DNA of 64,000 nt from Cubamyces lactineus (Eukaryota > Basidiomycota > Agaricomycetes > Polyporales > Polyporaceae): positions 1,426,001-1,490,000 of the forward strand of contig JACDTU010000001.1 of assembly GCA_022376465.1 (NCBI GenBank), read 5' to 3'. The notes beneath the pieces were generated by a model. That model was not told the DNA's origin. It searched no databases and saw only the letters and a program-made list of their open reading frames with translations. Of the stretch, positions 40,775 through 52,598 are shown one piece after another. The translations under genes and the position numbers were made by a program. Numbering within the stretch: position 1 is the first letter of the stretch; each line of letters starts with the position of its first letter.

Positions 40775-42335
40775 ATGAACAACACGCCCGTCGTCGGGCC
40801 CCGACACCGCAACAGGTACGCTCGCCGCCTCTCCCTCTCTCCCCGCCCCGCCGGGACTCGTCTACATTCCCTCGCTGCACCGGCAGGCTGACCATGTCCC
40901 TCTACTCGCTGCCCCTCAAGAAGTCGGCGATCACGCTCAACCTCCCGCCCACACTCTATGTCGCCGGGGCACCAGTAGAGGGCGAGCTCGAGCTCGACTA
41001 CCAGCTCTTGCTCGAGGACGACATCGACCGGATAGTCGTCGGGCTAGAGGGGACAATCCATACGTGAGTGTCTTGGAGTCACATTCGGCTATTGCATGAC
41101 GTTGAGTCTTGGCCCTTTCGCAGCAAGAATCGGATGGGCGCACAGGTCGAGTCGTTCAAGATTGGTACGAACGAGTTCCTCAGGACATCATCGACGCTTT
41201 GGGTGCGAGGACGGAGTGCCCCGCCGGAAGGGGACCACATCCTTCGCATCCCCTTCTCCATGCACATCCCAGCCGACTCCCCACCCTCGTTTGGATTCGA
41301 GAGCTACATGAACGTCGCATACGTCCGTTACGCCGTCGAGGTCATCGGGATGCGGACAGGGACCTTCGCGGTCGACCGGACAATCAAGGTGCCCATCCTC
41401 GTCGTCACCCCCGATCCACTGGGGCATGCGCTCCGGACGGAGCTCAAGCTCGGGTGGCCAGGCGACTGGGGCAGGGTTAAGGCGGAGAGCAGGATCCGGA
41501 AAATGCCATGGGGCGACTACTCCACCGCGAAGATGGAGGTACGCCTCCAAAACACTGACCGCATTCACGCGCGACATGGATTGACACGGTGACTGTTCCC
41601 AACAGCTGCTCGTACCACATCTCGATACCTTCCCGCTCTTCACGGAGGTGCCCTACAGCATCATCATCACCACCATCTCCGCGCCGACAAAGCGGAAGGG
41701 CGCGGCGCAGCCCGCGAAAGACGTCTTTCCGCCCGTGCCGCGCAGCGCGTCCGAGATTGACTTCGAGCTGCGGCGGCACGTGGACCTCCAGACCCCTTAC
41801 TTTCCGTCGAACCCGGAGGAGTATGTCACGGACATCATCTCGAAGGCACACGCGCCAGTCCCGCCCGTGGACGTCGAGATCACAGACTACGTCTGGCTGC
41901 CGGAGGAGGGGAAAGAGGACAGGGGGTGCTGGATGCAGGAGGCGACGTTCCACTCGAGCCTTATCTTGCGATATACCCCGACGTTCCTCACGGAGGAGAT
42001 CAAAATCAAGGTGCGCGGCCTATTTACTGAATCGCTAGCATTCCGCTCATGCATGGGTTGCTACAGTACACGCTGCATCTGAAGGTCGAGTTCCCCGGGA
42101 TGGGCAACGTCCTGCGCATCGAGTTCCCGATAAACATTGGCTCCGGGATAGAATCACCCATCCCGATTGACGAGCAGGCTTTGTCACCCACCTCAGGCTC
42201 CATCGACGTCCCAGCGTGAGTGTCCATCTGCTAGAACCAGGCTCCGTGGCAACAAAACAATTGTGCTAACCGCCCCACTTACTCCGCATTGCCAGGTCAT
42301 ACTGGGATCCGTCCAACTGGGCCGACCAATGCTAA
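40775..42335 (+). CDS. Arrestin-like protein
   Basis: Arrestin-fold adaptor, probably in membrane-protein trafficking. Exon 1 is 40775-40815 (MNNTPVVGPRHRN); exon 2 starts at 40887 and gives RLTMSLYSLPLKKSAITLN. Seen: N-terminal beta-sandwich (LYVAGAPVEGELELDYQLL, then IVVGLEGTIHT, HILRIPFSMHIPADSPPSF, FESYMNVAYVRYAVEV) and a C-terminal sandwich (LLVPHLDTFPLFTEVPYSII to LKVEFPGMGNVLRIEFPINI). The gene ends SYWDPSNWADQC after a last intron (about 42217-42294). No PPxY ubiquitin-ligase motif was noticed, unlike Rod1/Art-type adaptors. If exon 1 is not used, translation could begin at the in-frame ATG at 40893. It converges on the cyclophilin gene. Confidence 0.85.
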
Positions 42336-44946
42336 GACCACCATCGACTCTCGCACGAACGCGACGCGTGCCACGCGCTTCTCTTTCCAACTTGCGACCG
42401 CTGTTGTATTTGCAGACAGACCTACATAATTGGTTATCCGAACCTCCCGTGTAATGCACCTGTACTAATAGCCTCCGACCCTATCCGCTCCTTCCTGTCT
42501 ACCCTGTTCCCATTCAAGTTCCATCTATCAGTCCGCACGCATCATCATAGCCCACACGCCACAATACTACGCACACTCTCCTTTGTGTCTCCAGGCGAAA
42601 GCGGACGTCGCTACGTTCCACCGTGCATGCCGCACGTAAGGCGAATTGACATCAGTACTGCGCGCGCGAGTTAAATGTGTGTGCCTAACAGTACTATCCC
42701 GCACAAATTCGGCGCGTCGTTGAGCGTCTCGGCTTTCATGCTTGAAACGACCGACCGTCACGGTGTACCGCATCAGTCGTAAGCAGCACGACGTATGCAT
42801 CATGTACATTGCACGAGATTGCACGACGACACAGGGCTGGCCGCTCGCCACTACGACGCGCGCATCTGCCCAGGCACGATCTCTCGGTGTGCCAGGACCT
42901 GCCTTTATCAATACGACCAAACGCTCCCCGAGTCGATCAGGGCGGGATAATCGGCAACGGGTCGCGGGTCGCCGTGGCGGTATCGTTCATACACACTTTT
43001 CGACGGTCGCTAAGGTCGGCCGTTGAGCGCGCGTGTGGGTCGAGTTACAGAGAGTTACAGTCCTGGACTGAGCTAGCCTCCAGGACTTGCTAGTTCTGTG
43101 GTTGCGATTCAACAATGGTGGCGCGACAAAAGCCACCAGTCATTCCTCAACTTGAACAGTCGAGTTGCCCTGAGATGGACATGTCACAGTATACGTACAG
43201 TATGCCCATGTGCCATCCACACAACTGACAGAGGCTTAAACGCATTTATCGCCAGTGGCAGGATGGCGATGGCATGCAACTGCCCTGGCGTGTCTCGCGC
43301 GGCCCCGTCTAGACTCTTAATTGCGTACAGGCGCACTTACTTGCGCCCGCCTCGTGCTACTTACCACTGACCAGATTCGCTCCCGATCGAGTGTGATCCG
43401 CAGACGTATCGCGCGTTCGAATTCGCTCCCTGTTAGGCCTCTCGTTCCGGCACCCGTGGCCCATAGATTGGATTCGTATGTCGTGTGGCCACTGTACGAT
43501 GGTGACTGGAGTCGCGCCTCGGAATCTTAGGACTCGGAAGGTGAAGAGCTGTCAAACATGTGTGAAGTGCCGAGGACAAGGCGCGAGCAAGGAGGCAAGG
43601 CAAGACCTCGGGCTCTGCCTGTCAGATCTTCAAAGCCTGTCAGGGTCATCTGCGCTCAGCGCTCAAAGCTATAACGTCCGAGGCGTGTGCTGGCACGTCG
43701 GCCTCAGATCTTGTGGGTCACTGGACACTGAGAGAGGGAGAGGTGGGAGCTCGTGGACGGGCTTGAACAGCCCGCGTCAGAGATGGCGTTTCCGTGTGGG
43801 TTGAGGTATAGGCCCCAGGGGTATAGAGGGGGACTCACAATACAGTATTTGCGGAGCACACGGTGCACACAGCTACAGTGCGGATCTAGGTTCTGGACAG
43901 CAGCGGCCTCCGATAACAACAAGCTTTCGGAGCGTCCGACGTACCGGAATCCGCGGGCACGGTTCCGAGCTCGCTGCCTGCCTTCTGGCCTCTTCAGACT
44001 CTTCAGCAGCGCGTAAAGGGTAGGAGGGGAGGGGCGGGCGGAGGCGATGTCCGCTTGCTTGATGACTTTTCTATGCCTGGTGTCCAGATGTGGTGGCATC
44101 AGACATCGCCAAGGGCACAACAGACGTCCACACGCAGCTTATGTATAACGCAGACCACAATGAGGTGATGGCATGCCGACAACGTTCGAAATACTTGTAC
44201 CGAGCATGGGCCGCGTCTGCCGCGGGCTTCCGTCCATATTGACGTCCCGGGGACGTGCGTGCAGCCGTATAGGGTTGCACTCAGAAGCCACAGCTACACA
44301 CGATGCATTAACGAGCAATACGGGTGCGTGTGCTGGCCGGCCGCTAGTGGTAGCCATCTTCCATGGCGGAGTTAGGCTCTAGGTTCGCCGCGACGCTTGC
44401 TTGGCGGGGTACCGCCACAGGCGAATCCTCCAAGGAGCCGTCAAAATGAGGGCGCAGAGCAGCACCGCACCAGAGCAGCGTCGCTTAGGAAAGCGGTGGG
44501 GAACGTGATGGTATTGTGGGCGCATGCACGGAAGCAGCCCTCGGGCTGTGGTCCACCGTCATCTCACGGCCGCCGGCGGAAGCTGCGGAGTTGATGCATA
44601 CAGTACGCCCGTCGCCCGCGCGCAGCGCGATCACTGGACTGGCGTGGTCATGGTGGAAAGAACCTTGGGACCCGCGGCGCGCGAGACGGATGTGGAGGAG
44701 TCACGCTTCTGCTGTGGTTTGAACGTTGACTCGTGAAACCGTATAGAACTACATAAGACTACATACAACAGTGAGCTCACAGACGTGGGAACGGAGCGTC
44801 CAGGCACGCTCTAGAGAGGGCTGTCCGCGGTGCCTCGAGCTCCCCGTAGAGCGCCACGACGACTCCGGCGCCGGCGTGGGCTACGGAGCGGCTAGCGGAC
44901 GCATGGGGGCGTGACGCAGATCAAGTTGTGGCAGAGCGAGAGGAAC
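42336..44946. other. 2.6-kb convergent intergenic region
   Basis: Unusually long for a space between two converging genes. All frames are short, with no family similarity and no believable exon chain. No tRNA, tandem repeat or transposon end was seen. It could hold a non-coding RNA or decayed sequence, but nothing in the DNA shows this. Confidence 0.4.
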
Positions 44947-45900
44947 TCATCGACCAACGAGCTGCGCGTCTGCGATGGGATTCGCGTGAATTGTGACCTG
45001 CACAAGGCACGAGAACGGAAAGTGAGCACGCGTTGCGGTCATCATTTTAGCATACTGATACCGGGGTGGCTGGCTATTGACGAGCCGTGGCCGTAGAGGT
45101 TCATATGACGAGAAAGGATTACGTACGTGAGTGGTCCGAATCTCATTCAGCGGTCTATTTTTCGCATTGACGGGCACTTTTTCCATTGAGTCGAGGGCGT
45201 CGCCGCCATCGATAACCTGCATGACATGGGGGCTTGGTCGGTGTGATAGACACAAGAGGCAGGCGGGATACATGCCTTGCCGAATATCGTGTACTTGCCG
45301 TCGAGATGGGGCTGCTTGGCGTAGGTTATGAAGAACTGCGACTTGTTCGTATCAGGGCCCGAGTTCGCCATGGCGAGGATGCCACGGTTGTTGAACTGTC
45401 AGGGGAGAACCATGTCAGCGGACGAAATTCCTGCGTCGTGCATTGACTATTGACGAGGATGAAGGCGGGATCACCTTGAGCGTGGAGCGGATTTCGTCCG
45501 GAAAGGGCTTGCCCCAGATGCTCTGGCCGCCTTTTCCAGAACCTGATGGGTCGCCGGTCTGTATCATGAACCCTTTGATGTTTCGATGCCAGAGACAGTT
45601 ATCATAGTATCCTGATGCACATAGCGCTAGGAAGTTCTGGGGTGGGAACGGAAAACGCAGATGAGATGAGGGAGGATCGACCGGGCCAGGGGGGGCAATG
45701 TCGCGCACCTCGGCGGTTTTGGGAACTGCCTCGCAGAATATCTCGACCTAATAGCCCGCCGGAGCTGATGAGAGGTGAGAAAAGCGGCCACATGGGAAGG
45801 ACGTACTTTGATGTCACCGTGCGTGGTGTGGAATGTGACTGACTAGATAACATCAGAAGATGATACGGGCGATACTAGGAGGCTATTTGCTGCGCACCAT
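44947..45900 (-). CDS. Cyclophilin-type peptidyl-prolyl isomerase, PPIL3/Cyp10 family
   Basis: Cis-trans proline isomerase of the small spliceosome-associated PPIL3 type (about 160 residues). Seen: [12 protein letters not shown], then [86 protein letters not shown] and the C-terminus [16 protein letters not shown] with the stop at 44947-44949. Active-site Arg (HRNIKGF), Phe/Met (GFMIQ) and Gln (SQFFI) residues are present. The frame opens at 45842 without an ATG; the start is supplied by ATG at 45898-45900 directly followed by a GTGCGC...CTAG intron (45843-45897), so exon 1 codes only Met. A proline isomerase of spliceosomes fits the family; the target is unknown. Confidence 0.9.
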
Positions 45901-46359
45901 AGCAGCAAGACTGGCTGGGCAGATGCTGTGGCAGATTTGGGTGGTGCGAGAGAGGCGAGGAGGAGTGGCAGGACAGAGGCTGCGATCGACAGCGTCCGCC
46001 TTCACACAGGCCCAATCGGGACAGGGACGGGCCGCGGAGGCGAAGTGGCCGGCGGAGGGCCGGGGCAGAGAGGGAGAGATGCCGGCGGGGGCGGGACGAG
46101 CGCCGGAGAGTGTGGCGGGGGATGGCCGGAGGATTGACATGGGACGGACGGAGGAGTGCTTCTTCGCCATTGCCCATCCTGGCTCTTCACTGCCTTCTGT
46201 CATCAGCGCGCGTTCAGCCATGAACTCTATAAATCCATCCACTCTTCTTCTCGCTCCTCTCCTCCTCCCCCTCCGACCAACACCAACCTCTCGCTCCTCC
46301 CGACGTCGTCGAGCTCCCGCTCTCCCTCCCCACCCATCCCGCCACGCGGTTCCCCCACC
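45901..46359. promoter_or_regulatory. Divergent promoter of the cyclophilin and G-alpha genes
   Basis: 459 bp between divergent starts. It holds a TATAAAT box facing the G-alpha gene (46228-46234) and a CT-rich leader from about 46235 to 46355. No coding exon is needed here. Confidence 0.45.
46228..46234 (+). promoter_or_regulatory. TATA box upstream of the G-alpha gene
   Basis: TATAAAT lies 132 bp before the G-alpha ATG and is followed by a pyrimidine-rich leader, the usual fungal core-promoter order. The role is inferred from sequence and spacing. Confidence 0.45.
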
Positions 46360-48472
46360 ATGATCTCGACCTCAAGACCGCCTTCAATCAACAGCGTCGG
46401 TGCTGATGGCGATCCCTTCTCAGCCCTCCTCAGGCCACCCGCTTCCGAAACCGAACATGAACGCGTCGCCCGTCTCCAGCGTGAAGCAGACGCCAAACGC
46501 ATCAGCGACAGCATCGACGAGGAGCTTAAAGCAGAACGGGAGCGCCTGAGAAAGAGCAAGCAGGATATCAGGGTGAGTCTCACGCCATCCTCCCTCCCCT
46601 GGATGCCACGGACGATTGAGGTATTCGGACTATGTCAACGCCTGCCTGCCCTGTCCGGATGGCGCATATGCTCTGGCCTTGGCACAAACACCGCGGGTTG
46701 TGTGCTTTGAATGGTCATTGACTGCCCTCTTGCAGCTGCTACTCCTCGGTCAAGCCGAGTCCGGCAAGTCCACGCTCCAGAAGCAGTTCCAGCTTCTGTA
46801 CAACCCTACTGGTCTTGACGACGAGCGTCTATCCTGGAGGACAGTCATCTACTTCAACATTGCGCGCCCAATATCCCGTATCCTTGACGCCCTCGATGCA
46901 TTCGGAGATGCTGATGATGACGACGATCTATCTGACGGAAACTACGCTGCTCAGGACATTCTGTCGGCTTCAGGGCTACCTGTCGCCAGTGGAAGCGCCG
47001 ACATCCCTGCAGATGAGAAGTCGCTCTCTCCTTCTCAGCTTAGTCTTGAGCGACAGGTCTCCGCCTTCCGTTCTCGCTTGGCTTCTCTTCTCACCGCAGA
47101 GACAACCCTGGCAGACCGTCTCTCTGGTGGGGTCGATGTTTCCGGTTCCGGTAGAGGCAGTGTCTTCGTCCGTTCTGGTTGGCAAGCCCGGAGTCTCGGC
47201 CTTCCGTTTGGGAGGGGTCGAGAGCGCACCAGTAGTGGCGGTCGCTTCAGTTTCTCGGGTCGCCAGTCTGGGGATAACCCGAAGGGCAACGAAGTGGAGC
47301 TGAGGTCACGTCGCCCGGAGACTGACGAAGACAAGCTCGTTCAGGAAGTGGCTGCGATTCTCAACTCCTGTCAGAAGGATATCAGAGAATTGTGGTCCTT
47401 GCCAGCAGTCAAAAAGCTCCGCGACCGTAGGCGGCTAAAGTTGGAGGAGTGGGCTGAATAGTGAGCTTCCCTTCATGTCTGCCGTGATATAAATGCTGAT
47501 GTCGACGCAGTTTCTTGAACAACATTGAGCGTGTTTCCGCTGCGGGTTATATTCCCAGCACTGGTAAGAACATCTCATAACATGCTTGTGGTGCCGCTTT
47601 GACTAATATTGACTTTAGAGGACATCCTCCACGCACGGATCCAGACTATGGGTGTTGCAGAACACGTCTTTGATATGTCCGTTCATGGCCGCAATGTACG
47701 GTGGCATCTCTACGACGTTGGCGGTGCTCGTGGCCAACGGCACACGTGGATACCCTACTTTGATGATGCGTACGTGTCGTCCGCAGTCTGTTCACGTCCT
47801 ATGCTCACAAATCATCTCAGTACTGCTATCATTTTCTTGGCGCCGGTCAGCGCATTTGATCAGGTATGTTTTGACATGGGTCATCATACACCGAACGTTA
47901 ACTGATATATGTACGACGTTCAGTACTTGGATGAAGATCCGCGGACGAACAGGATAGATGATTCTCTACAACTGTTCAAGCAAATCTGCTCGAACGCTCT
48001 CTTGAAGCGAGCCCATCTCGTGCTCTTCCTCAGTATGTAAATCGGTGACGCTCTGTTTGGCTAAACTCATTGCCATCACACCTGACAGACAAAACCGATG
48101 TATTGAAAGCGAAGCTCAACGCTGGAGTCAAGGTCAACAAATAGTGAGTAACTATAACAAGTGCCGCGTCGAGCTTACAAACTGATCTCGATATTCAGTA
48201 TCACATCGTACGGCGATCGTGCCAATGAGTACGACACGGTGGTTGCATATTTCAAAGCACACTTCACTCAAGTTCACCGGCGGAACAACGAGAACAACCG
48301 CGTGCTCTTCACTCACCTCACTAGCGCGGTGGTACGTTATGTTGTCCTATCTCGCAACTTCGTGTCACTGATCCTCCTTGGTAAATAGAACACCAAAGCC
48401 ATGCAGAGCATCATCACCGACGTCCGGGATTCTATTTTCCGTGGCTACCTCAAATCCGCTGCACTCGTCTGA
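46360..48472 (+). CDS. Atypical large heterotrimeric G-protein alpha subunit
   Basis: GTP-binding protein of the G-alpha fold, about 515 residues against the usual 350. Exon 1 is 46360-46572, exon 2 46736-47460, then about six short exons; stop 48470-48472. Seen: P loop LLLLGQAESGKSTLQ; a long acidic and Ser/Arg-rich insert in the helical domain (about 46905-47330); switch I ARIQTMGV with Arg and Thr kept; switch II DVGGARGQRHTWIPYFDD, where Ala (codon 47726-47728) replaces the catalytic Gln; NKTD in FLNKTDVL; and C-terminal LKSAALV. The N-terminus MISTS lacks Gly2 for myristoylation, and no palmitoylation Cys is near it. The protein should bind GTP but hydrolyse it slowly without another mechanism. 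Expanded sets of such G-alpha paralogues are known in mushrooms. Confidence 0.9.
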
Positions 48473-49464
48473 TTGAACTTTACCTCTCCACGCCCTCGCT
48501 ACGATAACATTATTGACTCAGCCCCTGCATTGCATCACTGGATCTGGTCGCACGACCCTCGACACCTCTGTATCATACTACTACGACGCTCTTTAATGGC
48601 TCTGGCATCGCTCTCGCTCGCTACTCCCGATGTTCTTCCTACGCCTTCCCGTCATCACCGATGTCGACCATCATCCACTTTTCCCCATTTTGTCTCCCTT
48701 TGACCCTCTTTCCTGGGTTATGTATCACCTATTCTAGATATCCCCACGGACGGCTCCATGTTTATGTCTTGTCATTTCTTTCAGCGTTGAGTACCACTAC
48801 CCCCATTTCCCACTTATGTCAGTTGTACCTGTAGCGGCCTTGTAAAACATGTCGCCGCGATTGTTCTGTCACCATTGAAACGTCTCGAGCGTGCAACTGC
48901 GTCCGTGGCAACCCCAAACCACAAGACCTGTAAGGCATGGACTGCGACTGTTACCGTCAATCGGCTGGGGGCTTCTCATCACAGCGGAGAATTCGAAGCC
49001 AGAGCTCGTCTCTTGACATCTGCCGGGGAGGGTATCGCGGCCCATTGGTCTCCACCTACAGACATGATGCTTGATGCTGGGAGCCTGCAGCCCGTTAGCG
49101 TTGCTTGAGCGGTTCGTTCGTCCATCGTTGCAGGAACTCTGTAACAGAGCATAGAGGGTTATGTCGTTGCGTAATCCCGAGCGTACACGGCCGCGAACGC
49201 GCTTCCGCTTCCTCCAAGTCCGAGTTGCCCATGGTTCATTGTCAGCCGTGCCTGTACAGATTCCAAGTATTACTTCTGCATCCGTCGAGTTCTGCGTCTC
49301 CACCACTTCTAGTTTCTAGCGTCCTGCTTTCAGCTTCGTCCAGACTCCAGACTCCCAGCGCACCCGTGTCCGTTCCCGTGCCCATGCCATGAGGTCCGCT
49401 CTAAAGGGGGCAGGTTGGGGTGGCTGGGACTCGGGAGCGGTGGGTCACCAACCGAATCGAGCTC
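48473..49464. other. Convergent intergenic region after the G-alpha gene
   Basis: About 1 kb between converging stop codons. The first 300 bp are C- and T-rich 3' flank. No gene, RNA or repeat was recognised. Confidence 0.5.
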
Positions 49465-50943
49465 TCACCGCTTGATGAAACCGACGAGCTCTTTCTGGAG
49501 CTCGCGCTGCCGGCGCGCCTTCTCGAGATCGTCGATGCTGCGGAGGTCGAACACGACGTCGCGCGTCTTCCCGAAGTAGACCTGTGTGGGAGGGGGAGGG
49601 AGACGACATCAGCATTTGCGCGCGCGAAGGGGATCGGAAGAGAGAGAGAGAGAGAAGGAGCAAGGAGGGGAAGGGAGAGATTGGCGACTCCGGGAAGACG
49701 GTGGCGAGGGGTGAGAAGGGGTAATGGGGAGATGGAAGGCGACGTATTTTCAGGCACAATAAGGAGGAAGGGCCGGGCGGGAAACGAAGGGCGCAGGCGA
49801 TGGGAAAATGAACGGCATGAAGATGGAAGAACGGCAATGAATATTGGGCGCAACAATTGGCGGTGGTCGCGGGCGGCGGGCAGAAGAGTTATACGAAGCG
49901 GACGCGGACAATGCAGATGCAGATGCAGGTGCAGCAGCGCGCACGTACCTCCTGGAGCAGGTTGCGCATCTTGATCTCCATCTCCTCGATCATGCGGCCC
50001 GTGTTCGCGATGTGCGAAGACGAGTCCTGGAGCGGGAAGTCCTGCTCCGTCTGGCGCGTCATGCTCCCGCTGAGCGTGACCTCGCCCTCGCGCTTCGCGT
50101 CGCCTCCGCTCGTAGCGTTGGCCTTGTCGCCGCCGAGGCTCTTCGCTGCGACGGCGTCCTCCTTGGACGCGCGCGCGCCGGCGGAGCGGTCGACCATCTG
50201 GAGCATGATGGTGGAGGTGAGCTTGTAGTGCGCGTTCCGCCCGCGCTCGGCCGCTTCGAAGACGTGGATGGAGTCCCAGGACCCGGATGGCTCCCCAGGT
50301 GCGGATGCGTTAAGCGCTATCAGGATAGACATGAGCGCGAGACGGGCGAGCTGTGAGTGAGGACAAACGCGTACTCTTCTTGAGCAACACTACTCCAGCA
50401 AAGCCCCCATCGTCGAGGTCCCAGAGGAAGACGGAGGATACTCCTCCTTCATAGTACCTATGAGAGCGGGGTTAGACTGCTCAGTTGGGCGCGTCCTTAA
50501 ACGGCAGCTGAATGGCCACAAAGACCTACATTTCACGGTAAGTATCGAACGCCTCGTTTGCAGTAATCTCAAGTTTGCGGAGCTTGGGAGACGGAACAGT
50601 CCCATCCTCCAGCGGTGGGTCATACTCATTTGACCATGGAGACCTGAGAGGCAGATGGTCAATCAGCAATGAGCCATTGAAGCCACTCCCCCAGCAAGCG
50701 TGCCGGTGAAACATAATATGGTCATACGCACCTATAGCTATCGCCGTCGCGGTTGTAGTCGCATGCGAGGTACTCCTTCCCCGTCGCGCGATCCGTCATG
50801 ACCTTCAGTGGCTGGTCGACACTGCCCAGCAGGTCCTCCGCGTAGTCCGGGCACATCGCGACCAGCGACGCGACGTTCTCTTCTACATGCGTAGGGGGTA
50901 GCCTACGCATGAGGTCCAGCATAGAATCGACGAGGTCGCCCAT
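49465..50943 (-). CDS. CAP2: F-actin capping protein subunit beta
   Basis: Beta subunit of the CapZ heterodimer, which blocks barbed ends of actin filaments in the cortex and endocytic patches. Seen on the minus strand: [17 protein letters not shown] at the start, [33 protein letters not shown], then [106 protein letters not shown], and after an intron [19 protein letters not shown] ending LVGFIKR with the stop at 49465-49467. About five exons. An Ala/Gly/Lys-rich insert of about 35 residues lies between [10 protein letters not shown] and TRQTEQD (about 50065-50200). A (GA)n microsatellite (about 49638-49655) lies in the last intron. Confidence 0.95.
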
Positions 50944-51327
50944 GATTGGAGAGTGTTCGATGGAAGGTAGTCGGTTGATGTGCTCTGCTTGGGATATCGA
51001 GTATGCAGCAAGATTGTATTCGCGCCGTGGGTATCGCGACTCTTAGCTGGACGTGTCAGTCGTGAAAGGGCTGCTTTATGGCCAGAATTCCACAGACGGG
51101 CAGGAGTAGACAGAAAGTATCAGTTCAGACGGGATAGTGAGTGCAGCATGCGCAGTTACAAGGAGGTAGCAGACTTGATCGTACTTGATCTGGTATAGAG
51201 AGCCTAAGAGGCGCCCACCAATGCAATAGACTACGCACCACCACTGACTACGGACTCCAGTGTGCACTCCTTCTGTCGAGTATAGTACTACATCTCTATA
51301 TGCAAGTAGTGATACAACAAGTGGGTT
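50944..51327. other. Spacer between the capping-protein start and the Tan1 stop
   Basis: 384 bp between two minus-strand genes: the 5' region of the capping-protein gene and the 3' UTR of the Tan1 gene. No TATA box or RNA gene was recognised. Confidence 0.5.
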
Positions 51328-52598
51328 TTACGGCTTCTCTTCCTTCCCAGCACCCTCCAGCAAGTCAGATGCAGGCGCAGGCGCATTTTTCGTTTTGTCG
51401 ACCACACGGCCCTCTGCGCCCTCATCGCGCAGGTTCTTCGCGTTTGCGATCTCCATGGCGTTGAACTTCTGGAGCTTGTAGTAGTCCTTCACAACGCTGA
51501 TACCGCAAACGCTCTGTGACAATGCGATGTCAACGAGTTGGGCTGTTGGAAGAACACAATAGACATACCTTGAAAACTTCGACAAGGATGAAGAGCTCTG
51601 GGTTGTCTAAGGAGACGGTATGGCCCTCAGGGACACACTTCGCTAGCTCGGGTATGAGTTTGTCGCGCGTAAGCGTGTTGTGATTGCGCATGCGCAACTC
51701 AATCTTGTACTATACCAATGTAAGTACTCAGTCCGTCGGAGCAGCGTAGTCGACATACAGTAAACTTCTTATCTGGCTCTGCGGCAAGGGCCGCCTTGAC
51801 GATGCGACTGCAGAGGGATTGTATCTCTGAGACGTTCGCGACACAGCTCCCGGATACTGGAGTCATGCGCTGCGAAAACCTGTACACAAGCAGCGCATAA
51901 GTTGGCATATCCTTCGAACCATGATCTGCCTACATGCCTTGTCTGGGTCACGCCCGTCTTCATCACGTTCTCGATATGTGTCGTGACTAGCTTGACGGGA
52001 TCCACAGGGGGCTTGCACGATATGAAGACCACTGCACATCCTCATCAGTGGATAGGATCAGGACTATTATATCCAGACATACCACATGGTGTGTTTGTTA
52101 AGCAATTAGCTATATGGAAGTGAGAAGGAGCACATTGCACGGATCTCGAGGACATACCGAACCTTGTCTCTTTTCTGGGTCTCTTCATAGAGGCGACCTC
52201 CTTAGCAATCTGCTTTTCCAGATCGTCGGCCCCACCCTCTTCCTCTTCCGACCCGCTTTGGACATCAGCAGCCTCAGCAGCATCCGTCGGCCAGAGCTCA
52301 TTTGCAAGCTGTGCCCGTCGGCAGTCTGTGTAAGCGCGTAGCCCAGCGATACACTCTTTGTAGACGTACCGACTCGAATAGGTCGTAGAGTTCTCCTACA
52401 GTCTGTTTTTCCTTGCCTTTGACGCACGTTACCCAAACTCCTGGGCCGTCTATCTGTCTCTGTCCCCAGATAGGGGTGCCGTCCTGGAGCTTTTGTGAGG
52501 TTCTCGTTCGCAGAGGTAGAGATGCTTTGAGTACTAACAGGTCTGAATCTTCGTCTGCTCCTATCTCTTCCGTCGGTCTTGCGCTTATTCTCCGACAT
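51328..52598 (-). CDS. TAN1: THUMP-domain protein Tan1 (tRNA acetylation adaptor, THUMPD1)
   Basis: RNA-binding partner of the acetyltransferase Kre33/NAT10 that makes N4-acetylcytidine at position 12 of tRNA-Leu and tRNA-Ser. Seen on the minus strand: MSENKRKTDGRDRSRRRFRP (exon 1), intron GTTAGT...AAAG, then LQDGTPIWGQRQIDGPGVWV, EKQTVGELYDLFES, an acidic linker, a THUMP domain (VVFISCKPPVDPVKLVTTHI, then IENVMKTGVTQTRH, RFSQRMTPVSGSCVANVSEI, ALAAEPDKKFT, MRNHNTLTRDKLI) and the family tail FKVCGISVV-type block (SVCGISVVKDYYKLQKFNAM) ending KEEKP with the stop at 51328-51330. About six exons. The reading frame straight through the first intron loses the conserved start of the domain, which fixes that splice. 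Confidence 0.9.

Noticed and set aside
49638..49655. (GA)n run as a regulatory element
   Set aside because: It lies in an intron of the capping-protein gene and is a simple microsatellite; nothing shows a function.
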